From: Nakamurella sp. A5-74
GTDB taxonomy: Bacteria > Actinomycetota > Actinomycetes > Mycobacteriales > Nakamurellaceae
Reading direction: 5' to 3'
Length of the DNA: 64,000 nt
Assembly (NCBI RefSeq): GCF_040438885.1
Contig: NZ_CP159218.1
Location: 1,302,001-1,366,000 of the forward strand
In this document: one piece after another, positions 32,779-46,646 of the stretch
Layout of the letters: each line of letters opens with the position of its first letter
Position numbering within the stretch: the first letter of the stretch is position 1
Translations under genes and position numbers: made by a program
The notes under the pieces: model-generated
Told to the model about the DNA's origin: nothing
What the model saw: only the letters and a program-made list of their open reading frames with translations
The model's database searches: none

Positions 32779-33414
32779 ATGGCAACTACCGCCAAGGTCA
32801 ACACCGTCGCCGAGATCACGGAGAAGTTCCGCAACTCGACGGCCACGGTCGTCACCGAGTACCGCGGTCTCAAGATGGCCGAGATGACGAAGCTCCGACG
32901 CGATCTGGGCGCGGATGTCACGTACACCGTCGCCAAGAACACCCTGGTCCGCCGGGCAGCCGCCGAAGCCGGCGTCGAAGGTCTGGAAGAGCTGTTCATC
33001 GGACCGACTGCGATTGCGTTCATCAACGGTGAACCGGTCGACGCCGCCAAGGCACTGCGGGACTTCGCGAAGACGAACAACCTGCTGGTGATCAAGGGTG
33101 GGTTGATGGACGGAAAGGTCCTCAACACCTCCGACGTCACCAAGCTGGCTGATCTCGAGTCCCGCGACGTCCTGCTGGCCAAGCTGGCCGGCGCGATGAA
33201 GGCGACGCTGACGAAGGCCGCCGTCATGTTCAACCAGCTTCCCTCGCAGGTTGCGCGGCTTGCCGCCGCCCTGCAGGAGAAGAAGGCCGCCGAAGGCGGT
33301 GCCGAGGCAGCTGCCGACGCTCCCGCCGAGGCATCCGCCGATGTCACTGCCGATGCGCCCGTCGAGGCATCAGCGGACGCCGGCGAGCAGACCGAGACTC
33401 CTGTCGAGGCCTGA
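32779..33414 (+). CDS. rplJ: 50S ribosomal protein L10
   Basis: A 211-residue L10. The conserved core (about 1-175) starts [17 protein letters not shown] and includes [15 protein letters not shown] and the [10 protein letters not shown] stretch; helix alpha-8 near 150-175 binds L12 dimers. About 35 extra residues at the C-terminus are Ala/Glu/Asp-rich, longer than usual. The ATG at 32779 is seven bases after AGAGGAGG; a GTG two codons earlier is too close to that site. rplL follows after 96 bases. Confidence 0.96.
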   Translation: MATTAKVNTVAEITEKFRNSTATVVTEYRGLKMAEMTKLRRDLGADVTYTVAKNTLVRRAAAEAGVEGLEELFIGPTAIAFINGEPVDAAKALRDFAKTNNLLVIKGGLMDGKVLNTSDVTKLADLESRDVLLAKLAGAMKATLTKAAVMFNQLPSQVARLAAALQEKKAAEGGAEAAADAPAEASADVTADAPVEASADAGEQTETPVEA

Positions 33415-33510
33415 TCCCCCGGTACCACCCGGCCTGTGATCAGACCGGAATCCACCCACCAGACCTGCCCGGCGTGAGCGGGGCAAGTAGTACGCGAAAG
33501 GAACACCATC

Positions 33511-33897
33511 ATGGCGAAGTTGACCAGCGAAGAGTTGCTCGAGGCCTTCAAGGAGCTCACCCTCATCGAGCTCTCGGAGTTCGTGAAGCAGTTCGAGGAG
33601 ACCTTCGGCGTCACCGCCGCGGCTCCCGTTGCCGCTGCCGGCCCCGCAGGCCCCGGCGCCCCGGTCGAGGCCGCTGAGGAGCAGGACGAGTTCGACGTCA
33701 TCCTCGAGGCTGCCGGCGAGAAGAAGGTCCAGGTCATCAAGGCCGTCCGCGAGCTCGTTTCGGGCCTCGGCCTGAAGGAAGCCAAGGACCTCGTCGACGG
33801 TGCTCCGAAGGCGATCCTGGAGAAGGTCACCAAGGAGGCCGCCGAGGCCGGCAAGCAGAAGCTCGTCGACGCCGGCGCCACCGCTTCGGTCAAGTGA
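33511..33897 (+). CDS. rplL: 50S ribosomal protein L7/L12
   Basis: A 128-residue L7/L12: N-terminal dimerisation helix ([18 protein letters not shown]), Ala/Pro/Gly hinge (about 35-55), and C-terminal factor-binding domain with [16 protein letters not shown] sequence, here [17 protein letters not shown], and [12 protein letters not shown]. It recruits translational GTPases. GAAAGGA precedes the ATG. A terminator follows. Confidence 0.97.
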   Translation: MAKLTSEELLEAFKELTLIELSEFVKQFEETFGVTAAAPVAAAGPAGPGAPVEAAEEQDEFDVILEAAGEKKVQVIKAVRELVSGLGLKEAKDLVDGAPKAILEKVTKEAAEAGKQKLVDAGATASVK

Positions 33898-33973
33898 TGC
33901 GGCTGTCCACCGGCACCTGACGGAGCGATCCGTCCGCCGGTCGGACAGGTGTCACCAGCATGAGCAGCACCCT

Positions 33974-34007
33974 GCGAGGGCGGGTTCCCACGGGAGCCCG
34001 CCCTCGC
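33974..34007 (+). terminator. Terminator after rplL
   Basis: GCGAGGGCGGG (33974-33984) pairs with CCCGCCCTCGC (33997-34007); the inner TTCCC/GGGAG extends the stem to 16 pairs with one G-T. The hairpin after rpoC has the same TTCCC/GGGAG inner part. Confidence 0.85.
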
Positions 34008-34041
34008 GGCGTATCCAGCACGGGTGGGTAGCGTGACGGGT

Positions 34042-34431
34042 GTGCGCCCTGCCGTGGTGGTTGTCGTCGACCTGGTCTGCCTGCTGGTGTTCGCTGCCGT
34101 CGGGCGGGGGAGTCATGAGGAGGGCTGGTCGTTCCTCGGGGTGTTCGCGGTCGCCTGGCCCTTCGTGCTGGCGGCAGCGGTGGGTTGGATCCTGGCCAGG
34201 ATCTGGCGGGCACCTGCCGTGTTCCCGTCCGGTTGGTTGATCTGGGCCTGCGCCTGGATCGGCGGCCAGGCGGTCAGGGTCTCACTCACCAGCCATCAGC
34301 TCGCCTGGTCGTTCGTGCTGGTCAGCGGCATCGCGCTGGCGGTGCTGTTGCTCGGGTGGCGATCGTTGGTGACACTCGGGGTCAGGAGATGGTCGTCCGC
34401 ACACGGCGGCGCCAGAACGTCCACGCGGTGA
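34042..34431 (+). CDS. DUF3054-like membrane protein
   Basis: A 129-residue protein with four transmembrane helices and the DUF3054 pattern: VDLVCLLVFAAVGRGSHEEG (about 8-27), a WPFVLAAAVGWIL helix, an FPSGWLIWACAWIGGQAVR helix and a last helix. Function unknown. I prefer the GTG at 34042, because TAGCGT at 34029-34034 would place the transcript start on it (leaderless); GTG codons at 34024 and 34033 are alternatives. The next gene follows after 22 bases. Confidence 0.72.
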   Translation: MRPAVVVVVDLVCLLVFAAVGRGSHEEGWSFLGVFAVAWPFVLAAAVGWILARIWRAPAVFPSGWLIWACAWIGGQAVRVSLTSHQLAWSFVLVSGIALAVLLLGWRSLVTLGVRRWSSAHGGARTSTR

Positions 34432-34453
34432 TGACGATGCAGAGGATCAGCGG

Positions 34454-34849
34454 ATGACGAACCCACAGCAGCCCAAGATCGGTACCACCGCCCTGGTACG
34501 GGGAGGCTCGACCGCGGCGGCGATGCTCGTGCCGGGCAAGGGGAAGGTGTCCCGCTTCGTCCGCAGCGCCGTGGTCGCGGGCGGCTATCTGGCGTCCTCG
34601 CAGCTGGGGGAGAAGGACCGTGCCGAGTACCGGGTGCTGTCCTTCGACGAGAAGGACAACGTCCCTGCCCCGGTCGAGAAGTACGGCAACCTGGCTCTCG
34701 GTGCCGCATCGTGGGTCGGGATCCAGGCACTGGTCGCGCACGCCGCCGCGCTGTTGCCGTTGCCGAAGATCGTCAAGGCGTTGGGGTTGGGCGCCCTGGT
34801 TGCCGGTGCCGACCAGAAGATGTCCGACCGCGCCGGCCGCGGCCGCTGA
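34454..34849 (+). CDS. Hypothetical protein with hydrophobic C-terminus
   Basis: A 131-residue protein, basic at both ends. Gly/Ala-rich hydrophobic stretches lie at about 18-27, 38-48 and 80-117, the last possibly two membrane-spanning or membrane-associated helices. No family is recognised. Codon bias is normal for the window. Same strand as, and 22 bases after, the DUF3054 gene; convergent with the FAD dehydrogenase gene. Confidence 0.6.
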   Translation: MTNPQQPKIGTTALVRGGSTAAAMLVPGKGKVSRFVRSAVVAGGYLASSQLGEKDRAEYRVLSFDEKDNVPAPVEKYGNLALGAASWVGIQALVAHAAALLPLPKIVKALGLGALVAGADQKMSDRAGRGR

Positions 34850-34864
34850 CCTGCAGCACGTCGA

Positions 34865-36241
34865 TCAGAGCATCGCGCCCGGGTTGAGGATCCCCTGCGG
34901 GTCGAGGGCGTCCTTGATCCTGCGCGTCAGCGCCATCACGTCCGGTCCGAGCTGCGCCGGTAGAGCCGCCTTCTTGAGCCGGCCGACCCCGTGCTCGCCG
35001 GTGATCGTCCCGCCGAGCGAGAGAGCCAGGGCCATCACGTCGTCGAAGGCGCCGCGGGCCCTGCGCACCGAGTCCGGATCGCTGCCGTCGTGCACGATGA
35101 GCGGGTGGGTGTTGCCGTCACCGGCATGGGCGACCACCGCGATCTCCGTCTCCCACCTGGCCGCGATCGCCTCGATCCCCGTGCACAGCTCCGGAAGCAG
35201 CGGGATCGGCACCCCGACGTCCTCGAAGAGCAGGGTGCCGCGGGGCTCCAGGGCCTGGAAGGCGTTGCGACGGGCATGCAGGAACATCTGCCCCTCCTCC
35301 GGGTCGTCGGTCACCACGCACTCCTTCGCGCCGGCGCGGTCGCAGGCCTGCTGCATCTGCTCGATCTCCAGGGTGCGAGCCGGTCCCGGCGCGTCGGACT
35401 GGCCGATCAGCAATGCTCCGGCCTCCCGGTCGAGGCCCATCCGGATCAGGTCCTCCACGGCGTTGATCGAGTAGTTGTCCATCAGCTCGAGCATCGACGG
35501 GCGACAGATGCCGCCGATCGCGACGACGGCCTCGGCAGCACTGCGGACGTCCGGGAAGCTCGCCACGAAGGTCGCGGCCGGCGGTTGCGCAGGGAGCAGC
35601 CGCAGGATCGCCCTGGTGGTGATGCCGAGCAGCCCCTCGCTGCCGACGAACAGCTTGGTGAGCGAGAAGCCCGCAGTGTCCTTGATCCGGTGACCGCCGA
35701 GCTCGATGAGCGTGCCGTCGGCGAGTACGACATCCATCCCCAGCACGTAGTCGGAGGTGACGCCGTACTTGACGCAGCACAGCCCGCCGGCGTTGGTGGC
35801 GAGGTTGCCGCCGATCGAGCACATCTCGAAACTGGACGGGTCCGGCGGGTACCAGAGTCCGTGCGCGGCGGACGCACGTTTGATGTCGGCGTTGATGGCG
35901 CCCGGTTCGACGATCGCGGTCCGGGTGGCCGGGTCGATCTCGATCTTCGTCATCGCGGCCAGCGAGATCACCAGGCAGCCGTCGACAGCTTGCGCGCCGC
36001 CGGAGAGCCCGGTCCCGGTCCCGCGCGGCACGATCGGGACCCCCGCGGCCGCTGCCCAGCGAACCGCCTGCTGGACGTCGAGCACCGTCCGGGCCTTCAC
36101 GACCGCGATCGGAACGCCGGCACCCGGGTCGTTGGTCCAGTCGTGGCGGTGCGCTTCCAGGGTGCCGGGATGGACGCTCACCACCTCCGGGCCCAGGGCC
36201 GCCAGCAGGCTGTCGAGCGGTACGGGCATCGTTGCCGTCAT
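34865..36241 (-). CDS. FAD-linked oxidase (GlcD/D-lactate dehydrogenase type)
   Basis: A 458-residue flavoprotein of the vanillyl-alcohol-oxidase superfamily. The FAD-binding PCMH domain spans about 35-215 with VPRGTGTGLSGGAQA (about 72-86) and the SIGGNLATNAGGLCCVKYG stretch (about 133-151); the C-terminal FAD-oxidase domain contains HAGDGNTHPLI (about 381-391) and GTITGEHGVGRLKK near 420, with metal/substrate His residues. It probably oxidises glycolate or D-lactate and passes electrons to a quinone or ferredoxin-type partner. ATG at 36241 chosen; a start 14 codons earlier adds only an Arg-rich stretch. Confidence 0.9.
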   Translation of the reverse strand: MTATMPVPLDSLLAALGPEVVSVHPGTLEAHRHDWTNDPGAGVPIAVVKARTVLDVQQAVRWAAAAGVPIVPRGTGTGLSGGAQAVDGCLVISLAAMTKIEIDPATRTAIVEPGAINADIKRASAAHGLWYPPDPSSFEMCSIGGNLATNAGGLCCVKYGVTSDYVLGMDVVLADGTLIELGGHRIKDTAGFSLTKLFVGSEGLLGITTRAILRLLPAQPPAATFVASFPDVRSAAEAVVAIGGICRPSMLELMDNYSINAVEDLIRMGLDREAGALLIGQSDAPGPARTLEIEQMQQACDRAGAKECVVTDDPEEGQMFLHARRNAFQALEPRGTLLFEDVGVPIPLLPELCTGIEAIAARWETEIAVVAHAGDGNTHPLIVHDGSDPDSVRRARGAFDDVMALALSLGGTITGEHGVGRLKKAALPAQLGPDVMALTRRIKDALDPQGILNPGAML

Positions 36242-36369
36242 GGGTGCGAACCTACGCCCGCGTGTCAGGGGGCGAGAGCGCAACCGGCGGAGGTGGTGTC
36301 CGTCGGAGATGCGATGGATGATCCGGGGACGAACGGCGGCCGCGCGGCCGCTGACGACAGGAGACTCAC

Positions 36370-36735
36370 ATGCTCGAGAACTGCAGGGCCTTCAGCGGGT
36401 TCTCCACCGACGACATCCCCGCCGCTCGTGCGTTCTACGCGGAGACGCTGGGGCTCTCGGTGACCGAGGCGAACGGGATGCTGACGCTGCACACGGCCGG
36501 CGGCCGCGACACCCTGATCTACCCGAAGCAGGGCCATGTCCCGGCCACCTTCACGGTCCTCAACTTCGTCGTCGACGATGTGGAGGCCGCCGTGGATGAG
36601 CTCACCGATCGGGGAGTGTCGTTCGAGAAGTACGACTTCGTGGACGAGAAGGGAGTCAACCGGCAGGGAGGTCCACTGATCGCCTGGTTCACCGATCCCG
36701 GTGGCAACATCCTCTCGGTGATCGCCCACGACTGA
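36370..36735 (+). CDS. VOC-family (glyoxalase-like) protein
   Basis: A 121-residue vicinal-oxygen-chelate protein with two beta-alpha-beta-beta-beta modules. [19 protein letters not shown] (about 14-32) is the first module start; [20 protein letters not shown] (about 60-79) begins the second; [13 protein letters not shown] ends the fold. Such proteins include lyases, dioxygenases and antibiotic-binding proteins; the substrate is unknown. AGGAGAC is seven bases before the ATG. Confidence 0.85.
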   Translation: MLENCRAFSGFSTDDIPAARAFYAETLGLSVTEANGMLTLHTAGGRDTLIYPKQGHVPATFTVLNFVVDDVEAAVDELTDRGVSFEKYDFVDEKGVNRQGGPLIAWFTDPGGNILSVIAHD

Positions 36736-36879
36736 CGTCGGGACCTGCGGTGACCCGAGTTGTCCCCAAGATCAGCGCGGGCGCTTGACGAATCGCCCCG
36801 GCGGGGCGAGCATGGGTGCACGACGTCGGCCATATGGCGGGCCGCGTCCCGTGTTCCAAGTGTTCGCGCTGAGCCAGAG

Positions 36880-36893
36880 GTGATCTCGATCAC
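36880..36893. promoter_or_regulatory. CRP-like palindrome upstream of rpoB
   Basis: GTGA-TCTCGA-TCAC has the TGTGA-N6-TCACA core of CRP/FNR-type sites, about 38 bases before the -35 of the rpoB promoter. Identity of a binding protein is inference only. Confidence 0.35.
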
Positions 36894-36930
36894 TTCTGAG
36901 GACTCTGCGGCCCTTGGCGTCGGGCACGTC

Positions 36931-36960
36931 TGGACAGGCGCGCCTTCGTGCTGGTAACGT
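36931..36960 (+). promoter_or_regulatory. Promoter of rpoB-rpoC
   Basis: TGGACA (36931-36936) and TAACGT (36955-36960) are 18 bases apart, predicting a leader of roughly 185 bases before the TTG of rpoB. The remaining part of the 418-base gap 36736-37153 contains no gene I can support. Confidence 0.6.
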
Positions 36961-37153
36961 CCGACGTTGCGCTGCTCTCTTTCCGCCATCGTCCCAGCGC
37001 GTTCGCACCATCTGCCGCAGAACCGAACGCCCAGAGGGCGCCAGCCGGTTCGGCGTCGTGGTGCGAGTCGCGCAGCCGGACGTCCCGGAACAGGGGAGCG
37101 CGAGCAGTGCCGTTACCGGCAGCCGGCAGCATCGGTCCTCGGAAGGACGCATC

Positions 37154-40100
37154 TTGGCAGTCAGCACGTCAGCCCAGACCCCCCGTCAGAACCCCGGGGG
37201 ATCCGCCCAGCGGGTCTCCTTCGCCAAGCTTCGGGAGCCGTTGGAGGTCCCGAACCTTCTGGCATTGCAGACAGAGTCCTTCGACTGGTTGGTCGGAGCA
37301 CAGGCCTGGCGTGATCGCCAGACCGAGCCCACCCCGTCCGGTCTCGACGAGATCCTCACCGAGATCTCGCCGATCGAGGACTTCTCCGGCAACCTCTCCC
37401 TCACCTTCTCGGACCCGTGGTTCGACGAGGTCAAGGCGAGCGAGGACGACTGCCGCGAGAAGGACACCACCTACGGGGCCCCGCTGTTCGTCACCGCGGA
37501 GTTCATGAACGCCGAGACCGGCGAGATCAAGTCGCAGACGGTCTTCATGGGCGACTTCCCGATCATGACGAAGAAGGGCACCTTCATCATCAACGGCACC
37601 GAGCGTGTCGTGGTGTCGCAGCTGGTGCGTTCCCCTGGCGTCTACTTCGACAAGAACCTGGACAAGACCGCCGGCAAGGACGTCTTCTCCGTCAAGGTCA
37701 TCCCGTCGCGTGGAGCGTGGCTCGAGTTCGACATCGACAAGCGCGACACCATCGGTGTGCGCATCGACCGCAAGCGTCGTCAGCCGGTCACCGTACTGCT
37801 GAAGGCGCTGGGCTGGGACGAGTCGCAGATCCGCGAGAAGTTCGCCTGGTCCGAGGTGCTGCTCTCCACCCTGGAGAAGGATCACATCCCGGGGCAGGAC
37901 GAGGCGCTGCTGGACATCTACCGCAAGCTGCGCCCGGGCGAGCCGCCGACCCGCGAGTCGGCAGAGAACCTGCTGCAGAACCTCTTCTTCCGCGACAAGC
38001 GCTACGACCTCGCGAAGGTCGGCCGCTACAAGCTGAACAAGAAGCTGGGCCTGGCGGAGCCGACGAGCGTCGGCGTGCTCACCGAGGCCGACCTGGTCAG
38101 CGTCATCGAGTACCTGTTGCGTCTGCACGACGGCCAGGAGACCTGGGACGTCCGTGGTCAGAGCCTGCCGGTCGAGACCGACGACATCGACCACTTCGGA
38201 AACCGTCGCCTGCGCACCGTCGGCGAGCTCATCCAGAACCAGGTCCGTGTCGGCCTGTCCAGGATGGAGCGGGTGGTCCGCGAGCGGATGACGACCCAGG
38301 ACGTCGAGGCCATCACGCCGCAGACCCTGATCAACATCCGTCCGGTGGTCGCCTCGATCCGCGAGTTCTTCGGCACCAGCCAGCTCTCGCAGTTCATGGA
38401 CCAGGTCAACCCGCTGGCCGGGCTGACCCACAAACGTCGTATGTCGGCGCTCGGGCCGGGCGGTCTGTCCCGTGATCGTGCTTCGCTCGAGGTCCGCGAC
38501 GTGCACCCCAGCCACTACGGCCGGATGTGCCCGATCGAGACCCCTGAGGGCCCGAACATCGGCCTGATCGGTTCGCTCGCGACGTTCGCGCGGGTCAACC
38601 CGTTCGGCTTCATCGAGACCCCGTACCGCAAGGTCACCGACGGCATCGCGTCCGAGGAGATCGTCTACCTCACCGCCGACGAGGAGGACCGCTTCATCAT
38701 CGCGCAGGCGTCCGCCAAGCTCGACGACAACGGCAAGTTGACCGAGGAGCGGGTGTTCGTGCGGCGCAAGTCGCAGCGCGCCTCCGGTGAGGTCGACCAG
38801 GTCGATCCGTCCGAGGTCCAGTACATGGACGTCTCGCCGCGTCAGACGGTGTCGGTCGCGACCGCGATGATCCCGTTCCTGGAGCACGACGAGGCCAACC
38901 GTGCGCTGATGGGCGCCAACATGCAGCGTCAGTCCGTGCCCCTGCTGCGCAGCGAATCGCCGCTGGTCGGCACCGGCATGGAGTACCGCGCCGCTGTCGA
39001 CGCCGGCGACGTGGTGCTCGCGGACGAGGCGGGTGTCGTCGAGGAGGCGACCGCCGACTACGTCTCGATCATGACCGACGGTGGTCAGCACAAGACCTTC
39101 CGTCTGCGGAAGTTCCGTCGCTCGAACCAGGGCACCAGCTTCAACCAGCGCCCGATCGTCGTCGAGGGTCAGCGGGTGGAGGCCAACCAGGTCATTGCCG
39201 ACGGTCCCTGCACGCAGGACGGCGAGATGGCGCTCGGCAAGAACCTGTTGGTCGCGTTCATGCCGTGGGAGGGCCACAACTACGAGGACGCCATCATCCT
39301 GTCCCAGCGCATCGTCCAGGACGACGTGCTGACCTCGATCCACATCGAGGAGCACGAGATCGATGCGCGCGACACGAAGCTGGGGCCGGAGGAGATCACC
39401 CGGGACATCCCGAACGTCTCCGACGAGGTGCTGGCCGATCTCGACGAGCGCGGCATCATCCGCATCGGCGCCGAGGTCCAGGACGGCGACATCCTGGTCG
39501 GCAAGGTCACGCCCAAGGGCGAGACCGAGCTGACCCCGGAGGAACGGCTGCTGCGGGCGATCTTCGGTGAGAAGGCGCGCGAGGTCCGCGACACGTCGCT
39601 CAAGGTGCCCCACGGCGAGACCGGCAAGGTCATCGGTGTCCAAGTGTTCACCAGGGACGACGACGACGCCGAGCTGTCCGCGGGCGTCAACGAGCTGGTC
39701 CGCGTCTACGTGGCCCAGAAGCGGAAGATCCAGGACGGCGACAAGCTCGCCGGCCGGCACGGGAACAAGGGCGTCATCGGCAAGATCCTGCCGGTCGAGG
39801 ACATGCCGTTCCTCGCCGACGGAACCCCGGTCGACATCATCCTGAACCCGCACGGTGTGCCGCGACGGATGAACATCGGACAGATCCTGGAGACCCACCT
39901 CGGGTGGGTCGCGGCCAGGGGCTGGAAGATCGAGGGCGAGCCCGAGTGGGCCGAGCGGATCGAGGCCCGCGAAGCGGGTCCGTTCACCCGGACCGCGTCG
40001 CCGGTCTTCGACGGTGCCACCGAGGACGAGATCACCGGTCTGCTCGACTCGACCATCCCGACCCGGGACGGCGATCGTCTCGTGGGCGTTGACGGCAAGG

Positions 40101-40618
40101 CGCCGTTGTACGACGGTCGCTCCGGTGAGCCTTTCCCGTACCCGGTGGCCGTCGGCTACATGTACATCCTGAAGCTGTCGCACCTGGTGGACGACAAGAT
40201 CCACGCACGCTCCACCGGCCCGTACTCGATGATCACCCAGCAACCGCTGGGCGGTAAGGCGCAGTTCGGTGGTCAGCGGTTCGGCGAGATGGAGTGTTGG
40301 GCGATGCAGGCGTACGGCGCTGCCTACACCCTGCAGGAGCTGCTCACCATCAAGTCGGACGACATCGTCGGCCGGGTGAAGGTGTACGAGGCCATCGTCA
40401 AGGGCGACAACATCCCCGAGCCGGGCATCCCGGAATCGTTCAAGGTGCTCCTCAAGGAGCTCCAGGCCCTGTGCCTGAACGTCGAGGTGCTCGCCAGCGA
40501 CGGAGCCAAGATCGAGATGCGTGACTCCGACGACGACGATCTCGAGCGCGCCGCCGCGAACCTGGGCATCAACCTCTCGCGCAACGAGTCGGCCTCGGTC
40601 GACGACCTGGTGAACTGA
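37154..40618 (+). CDS. rpoB: RNA polymerase beta subunit
   Basis: A 1154-residue beta subunit. The TTG at 37154 starts [12 protein letters not shown], preceded by GGAAGGA, the typical actinobacterial rpoB start. Rifampicin region: [11 protein letters not shown] then [20 protein letters not shown] at about 38384-38460. Asp516, His526 and Ser531 (E. coli numbers) are wild type, but position 518 is Val instead of Asn and 522 is Ala instead of Ser. The catalytic-face [11 protein letters not shown] motif lies near 39750 and the C-terminal [18 protein letters not shown] near 40250. rpoC follows after 107 bases. Confidence 0.98.
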   Translation: MAVSTSAQTPRQNPGGSAQRVSFAKLREPLEVPNLLALQTESFDWLVGAQAWRDRQTEPTPSGLDEILTEISPIEDFSGNLSLTFSDPWFDEVKASEDDCREKDTTYGAPLFVTAEFMNAETGEIKSQTVFMGDFPIMTKKGTFIINGTERVVVSQLVRSPGVYFDKNLDKTAGKDVFSVKVIPSRGAWLEFDIDKRDTIGVRIDRKRRQPVTVLLKALGWDESQIREKFAWSEVLLSTLEKDHIPGQDEALLDIYRKLRPGEPPTRESAENLLQNLFFRDKRYDLAKVGRYKLNKKLGLAEPTSVGVLTEADLVSVIEYLLRLHDGQETWDVRGQSLPVETDDIDHFGNRRLRTVGELIQNQVRVGLSRMERVVRERMTTQDVEAITPQTLINIRPVVASIREFFGTSQLSQFMDQVNPLAGLTHKRRMSALGPGGLSRDRASLEVRDVHPSHYGRMCPIETPEGPNIGLIGSLATFARVNPFGFIETPYRKVTDGIASEEIVYLTADEEDRFIIAQASAKLDDNGKLTEERVFVRRKSQRASGEVDQVDPSEVQYMDVSPRQTVSVATAMIPFLEHDEANRALMGANMQRQSVPLLRSESPLVGTGMEYRAAVDAGDVVLADEAGVVEEATADYVSIMTDGGQHKTFRLRKFRRSNQGTSFNQRPIVVEGQRVEANQVIADGPCTQDGEMALGKNLLVAFMPWEGHNYEDAIILSQRIVQDDVLTSIHIEEHEIDARDTKLGPEEITRDIPNVSDEVLADLDERGIIRIGAEVQDGDILVGKVTPKGETELTPEERLLRAIFGEKAREVRDTSLKVPHGETGKVIGVQVFTRDDDDAELSAGVNELVRVYVAQKRKIQDGDKLAGRHGNKGVIGKILPVEDMPFLADGTPVDIILNPHGVPRRMNIGQILETHLGWVAARGWKIEGEPEWAERIEAREAGPFTRTASPVFDGATEDEITGLLDSTIPTRDGDRLVGVDGKAPLYDGRSGEPFPYPVAVGYMYILKLSHLVDDKIHARSTGPYSMITQQPLGGKAQFGGQRFGEMECWAMQAYGAAYTLQELLTIKSDDIVGRVKVYEAIVKGDNIPEPGIPESFKVLLKELQALCLNVEVLASDGAKIEMRDSDDDDLERAAANLGINLSRNESASVDDLVN

Positions 40619-40628
40619 CCGGTCCGGT

Positions 40629-40655
40629 CCGCGGCGCCCCACTCGGGCGCCGCGG
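40629..40655 (+). other. rpoB-rpoC intercistronic hairpin
   Basis: CCGCGGCGCCC (40629-40639) pairs perfectly with GGGCGCCGCGG (40645-40655), 5-base loop. Since rpoB and rpoC are normally co-transcribed, this is more likely an RNA-processing or stability element than a full terminator. Confidence 0.6.
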
Positions 40656-40725
40656 GCCGGCCGCTGGTTCCTCCCACCCCGTCCCCCCACGGGGACATCG
40701 CTTTCAAGAACAAGGGAAGTCACAA

Positions 40726-44633
<3,908 letters not shown>

Positions 44634-44643
<10 letters not shown>

Positions 44644-44849
44644 TCAGGACGTAGCAGTACAGCCACCATCCAGAAGGCCGGTTCCCCCAGGGGAGCCGGC
44701 CTTCCGGCGTTGTACGGGCGGGCGCGCGGGGCGGTGATCGCCTGCAGCGATCGGTGGACGTCCAGATGGCTCGATCGCGGTGTGCCGGGTCCGCTGAACG
44801 CCTGGTCCCACGCCGGGCCGAACCGGTATCCCTCGAACGGGTCGGACAT
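44634..44849 (-). pseudogene. Possible remnant of a circularly permuted ATP-grasp gene
   Basis: On the minus strand an ATG at 44849 opens 71 codons. The first about 38 (MSDPFEGYRFGPAWDQAF, then GPGTPRSSHLDVHRSLQ) have strong G/C third positions and resemble the N-terminus of type 2 circularly permuted ATP-grasp proteins (FDEMF-x-GxPRPHYRxLxxxL pattern). After that the frame runs through the rpoC terminator and ends inside rpoC, so the rest of the gene (normally about 470 residues or more) is missing. No ribosome-binding site is seen. A chance open frame is the alternative. Confidence 0.35.
44674..44703 (+). terminator. Terminator after rpoC
   Basis: AAGGCCGG (44674-44681) pairs with CCGGCCTT (44696-44703); inner TTCCCC/GGGGAG adds five to six pairs with one G-T. 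It starts 31 bases after the rpoC stop. From here to 44966 the plus strand has no gene; TACGGT at 44955-44960 is a likely -10 for the next gene. Confidence 0.85.
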
Positions 44850-44966
44850 CGGCCGGCGCAGGGGAGTTCGTGTTGGAGATTCGTGACGGTGGTGTGAACG
44901 GCTGCGCGCTGGGCGATGAGAAGTCGGTTGGCCGCAGCCGGGTGTGGCCGGCGCTACGGTGGGACC

Positions 44967-46646
44967 ATGCCTGGACACGATGGTGCGAAGCACGGTGCTC
45001 TCCGGCCGGCCAGGCTCGGGCCGCTGCAAGCGTTCGGTCGACGGCAGGCGCGCCGCCGGAAGAACTTCCCGCAACCGGTCACCACCGCGCTGGTGCAGCG
45101 TGACCTGCCGGTGACGATGTCGGACGGGGTGGTGCTGCCGGCCGACCACTGGGCGCCCGCTGGTGCGTCCAGCGGGCACACCGTGCTGGTCCGCAACCCC
45201 TACGGCCGGGACATGGCCGAGGTGTGGGCGTGCATGTTCGCCGAGGCCGGGCACCACGTGGTGGTGCAGGACTGTCGGGGCACCGGGGAGGCGGGCGGCG
45301 ACTGGAATCCCTTCTTCAACGAACGGGCTGACGGCAGCGACACCGTGGCCTGGCTGCGCGGGCAGCCGTGGTACGGGGGGCGCTTCATCACCTTCGGCCC
45401 GAGTTACCTGGGGCTGACCCAGTGGTCCGTCGCCGAGGACCGTCCGACGGACCTGGTCGGGATGGTCGTCGTCATCTCGGCGCGGAACTTCCGTGAGGCC
45501 GTCGTCTACCCGGGTGAGGGATTCGCCTTCGAGACCGCGCTCACCTGGAACATTGCGCTCGATGCGCAGACCAAGGGCACGCTCGGGCGGTTGGCCGCGT
45601 TGGTGCGCTCGCCGCTGCGCCTGCGGGCCGCGACGGCACTCCCGCCTGCCGACGCGATCCGTGCGGCCGTCGGCCACGACGTCGACTCCTACCGGGACTG
45701 GCTGGTGCACAACGAACCCGGTGATCGGTTCTGGGAGCCGATCGACTTCGCGCGGGACCCGGCAGGTCTGCCGCCGGTGGTCATGACGGCCGGGTGGCAC
45801 GACCTGTTCCTGCTCGATCAGGTGGCCGACCACCGGGCGCTGCAGGAAGCCGGGGTCAGCGCGCAACTGTTCATCGGCCCGTGGCGTCACACCGACGCCG
45901 GATCCGCCGACGCCGCGGTGCTGGCGGCACTCCGGATGCTGGCGCCCGCGGGCGAGATACGCGCGACCGACGGCGTGCACCTGCTGACCACCGGCGACGA
46001 GCAGACGGTGGAGTTGGCCGGTTGGCCGGGGGCCGAGGCACCGGGCGGCATCATGCATCTCACCGCCGCCGGTGCGCTGGCGCGGACGCCGGACAGCGCG
46101 TCGGGATCGCCCACCCTGACCTACGATCCGACCGACCCGACCCCGGCGGCCGGGGGCCGATCGCTCAATCCGATCACGGCCGGTCCGAAGTCGCAGAAGG
46201 CCAGGGAATCCCGCGGCGACGTGCTGCTGTTCACCGCCGCTGCCCTGGCGCAGGACCTCACCGTGATCGGCGATCCCGTTGTCCGGCTGACGATCTCGGG
46301 AACGGCAGCGTCCTACGACCTGTTCGTCCGGCTGTGCGATGTGGACGCCGGCGGGAAGTCCACTTCGGTGACCGAGGGCTACCGGCGTTTCGTCGACCGG
46401 GTGGGTGACCACGAAGTCGAGTTGGCGCTCGCGCCCACCGGGCACGTGTTCCGGGCCGGACACCAGATCCGCCTGCAGGTCTCCGGCGGGGCGCACCCGC
46501 TGCACCTGCGGAATCCGGGGAACGCGGATCCGTTGCACGACTTCATCACGCTGGTACCCAACGAGCTGTCCATCCGTCTCGGCGGCGGCCGTACCGCATG
46601 GCTGAGCCTGCCGGTGCACGCCATCAGCGGCCGAGCAGTGTCCTGA
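44967..46646 (+). CDS. CocE/NonD-family alpha/beta hydrolase (X-Pro dipeptidyl-peptidase S15 type)
   Basis: A 559-residue enzyme. The N-terminal alpha/beta-hydrolase domain contains VRNPYGRDM, the VVQDCRGTGEAGGDW oxyanion region (about 93-107) and nucleophile elbow GPSYLG with the catalytic Ser (about 143-148). A cap domain (about 180-270) and a C-terminal jelly-roll domain (about 320-555) follow, as in cocaine esterase. It cleaves acyl esters or N-terminal X-Pro dipeptides; no signal peptide. The ATG at 44967 is six bases after a TACGGT -10, so leaderless; an earlier in-frame start is not supported. The 3' end overlaps lysS by 23 bases. Confidence 0.88.
   Translation: MPGHDGAKHGALRPARLGPLQAFGRRQARRRKNFPQPVTTALVQRDLPVTMSDGVVLPADHWAPAGASSGHTVLVRNPYGRDMAEVWACMFAEAGHHVVVQDCRGTGEAGGDWNPFFNERADGSDTVAWLRGQPWYGGRFITFGPSYLGLTQWSVAEDRPTDLVGMVVVISARNFREAVVYPGEGFAFETALTWNIALDAQTKGTLGRLAALVRSPLRLRAATALPPADAIRAAVGHDVDSYRDWLVHNEPGDRFWEPIDFARDPAGLPPVVMTAGWHDLFLLDQVADHRALQEAGVSAQLFIGPWRHTDAGSADAAVLAALRMLAPAGEIRATDGVHLLTTGDEQTVELAGWPGAEAPGGIMHLTAAGALARTPDSASGSPTLTYDPTDPTPAAGGRSLNPITAGPKSQKARESRGDVLLFTAAALAQDLTVIGDPVVRLTISGTAASYDLFVRLCDVDAGGKSTSVTEGYRRFVDRVGDHEVELALAPTGHVFRAGHQIRLQVSGGAHPLHLRNPGNADPLHDFITLVPNELSIRLGGGRTAWLSLPVHAISGRAVS

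Noticed and set aside
37169-40723. Open frame of 1184 codons antisense to rpoB
   Set aside because: A mirror effect of high GC3 in a strongly expressed gene; no start signal, low-complexity composition, and rpoB itself is unmistakable.
44916-44966. Longer N-terminus for the CocE-type hydrolase
   Set aside because: The added 17 residues are Arg/Gly-rich, overlap the likely -10 TACGGT and have no ribosome-binding site.
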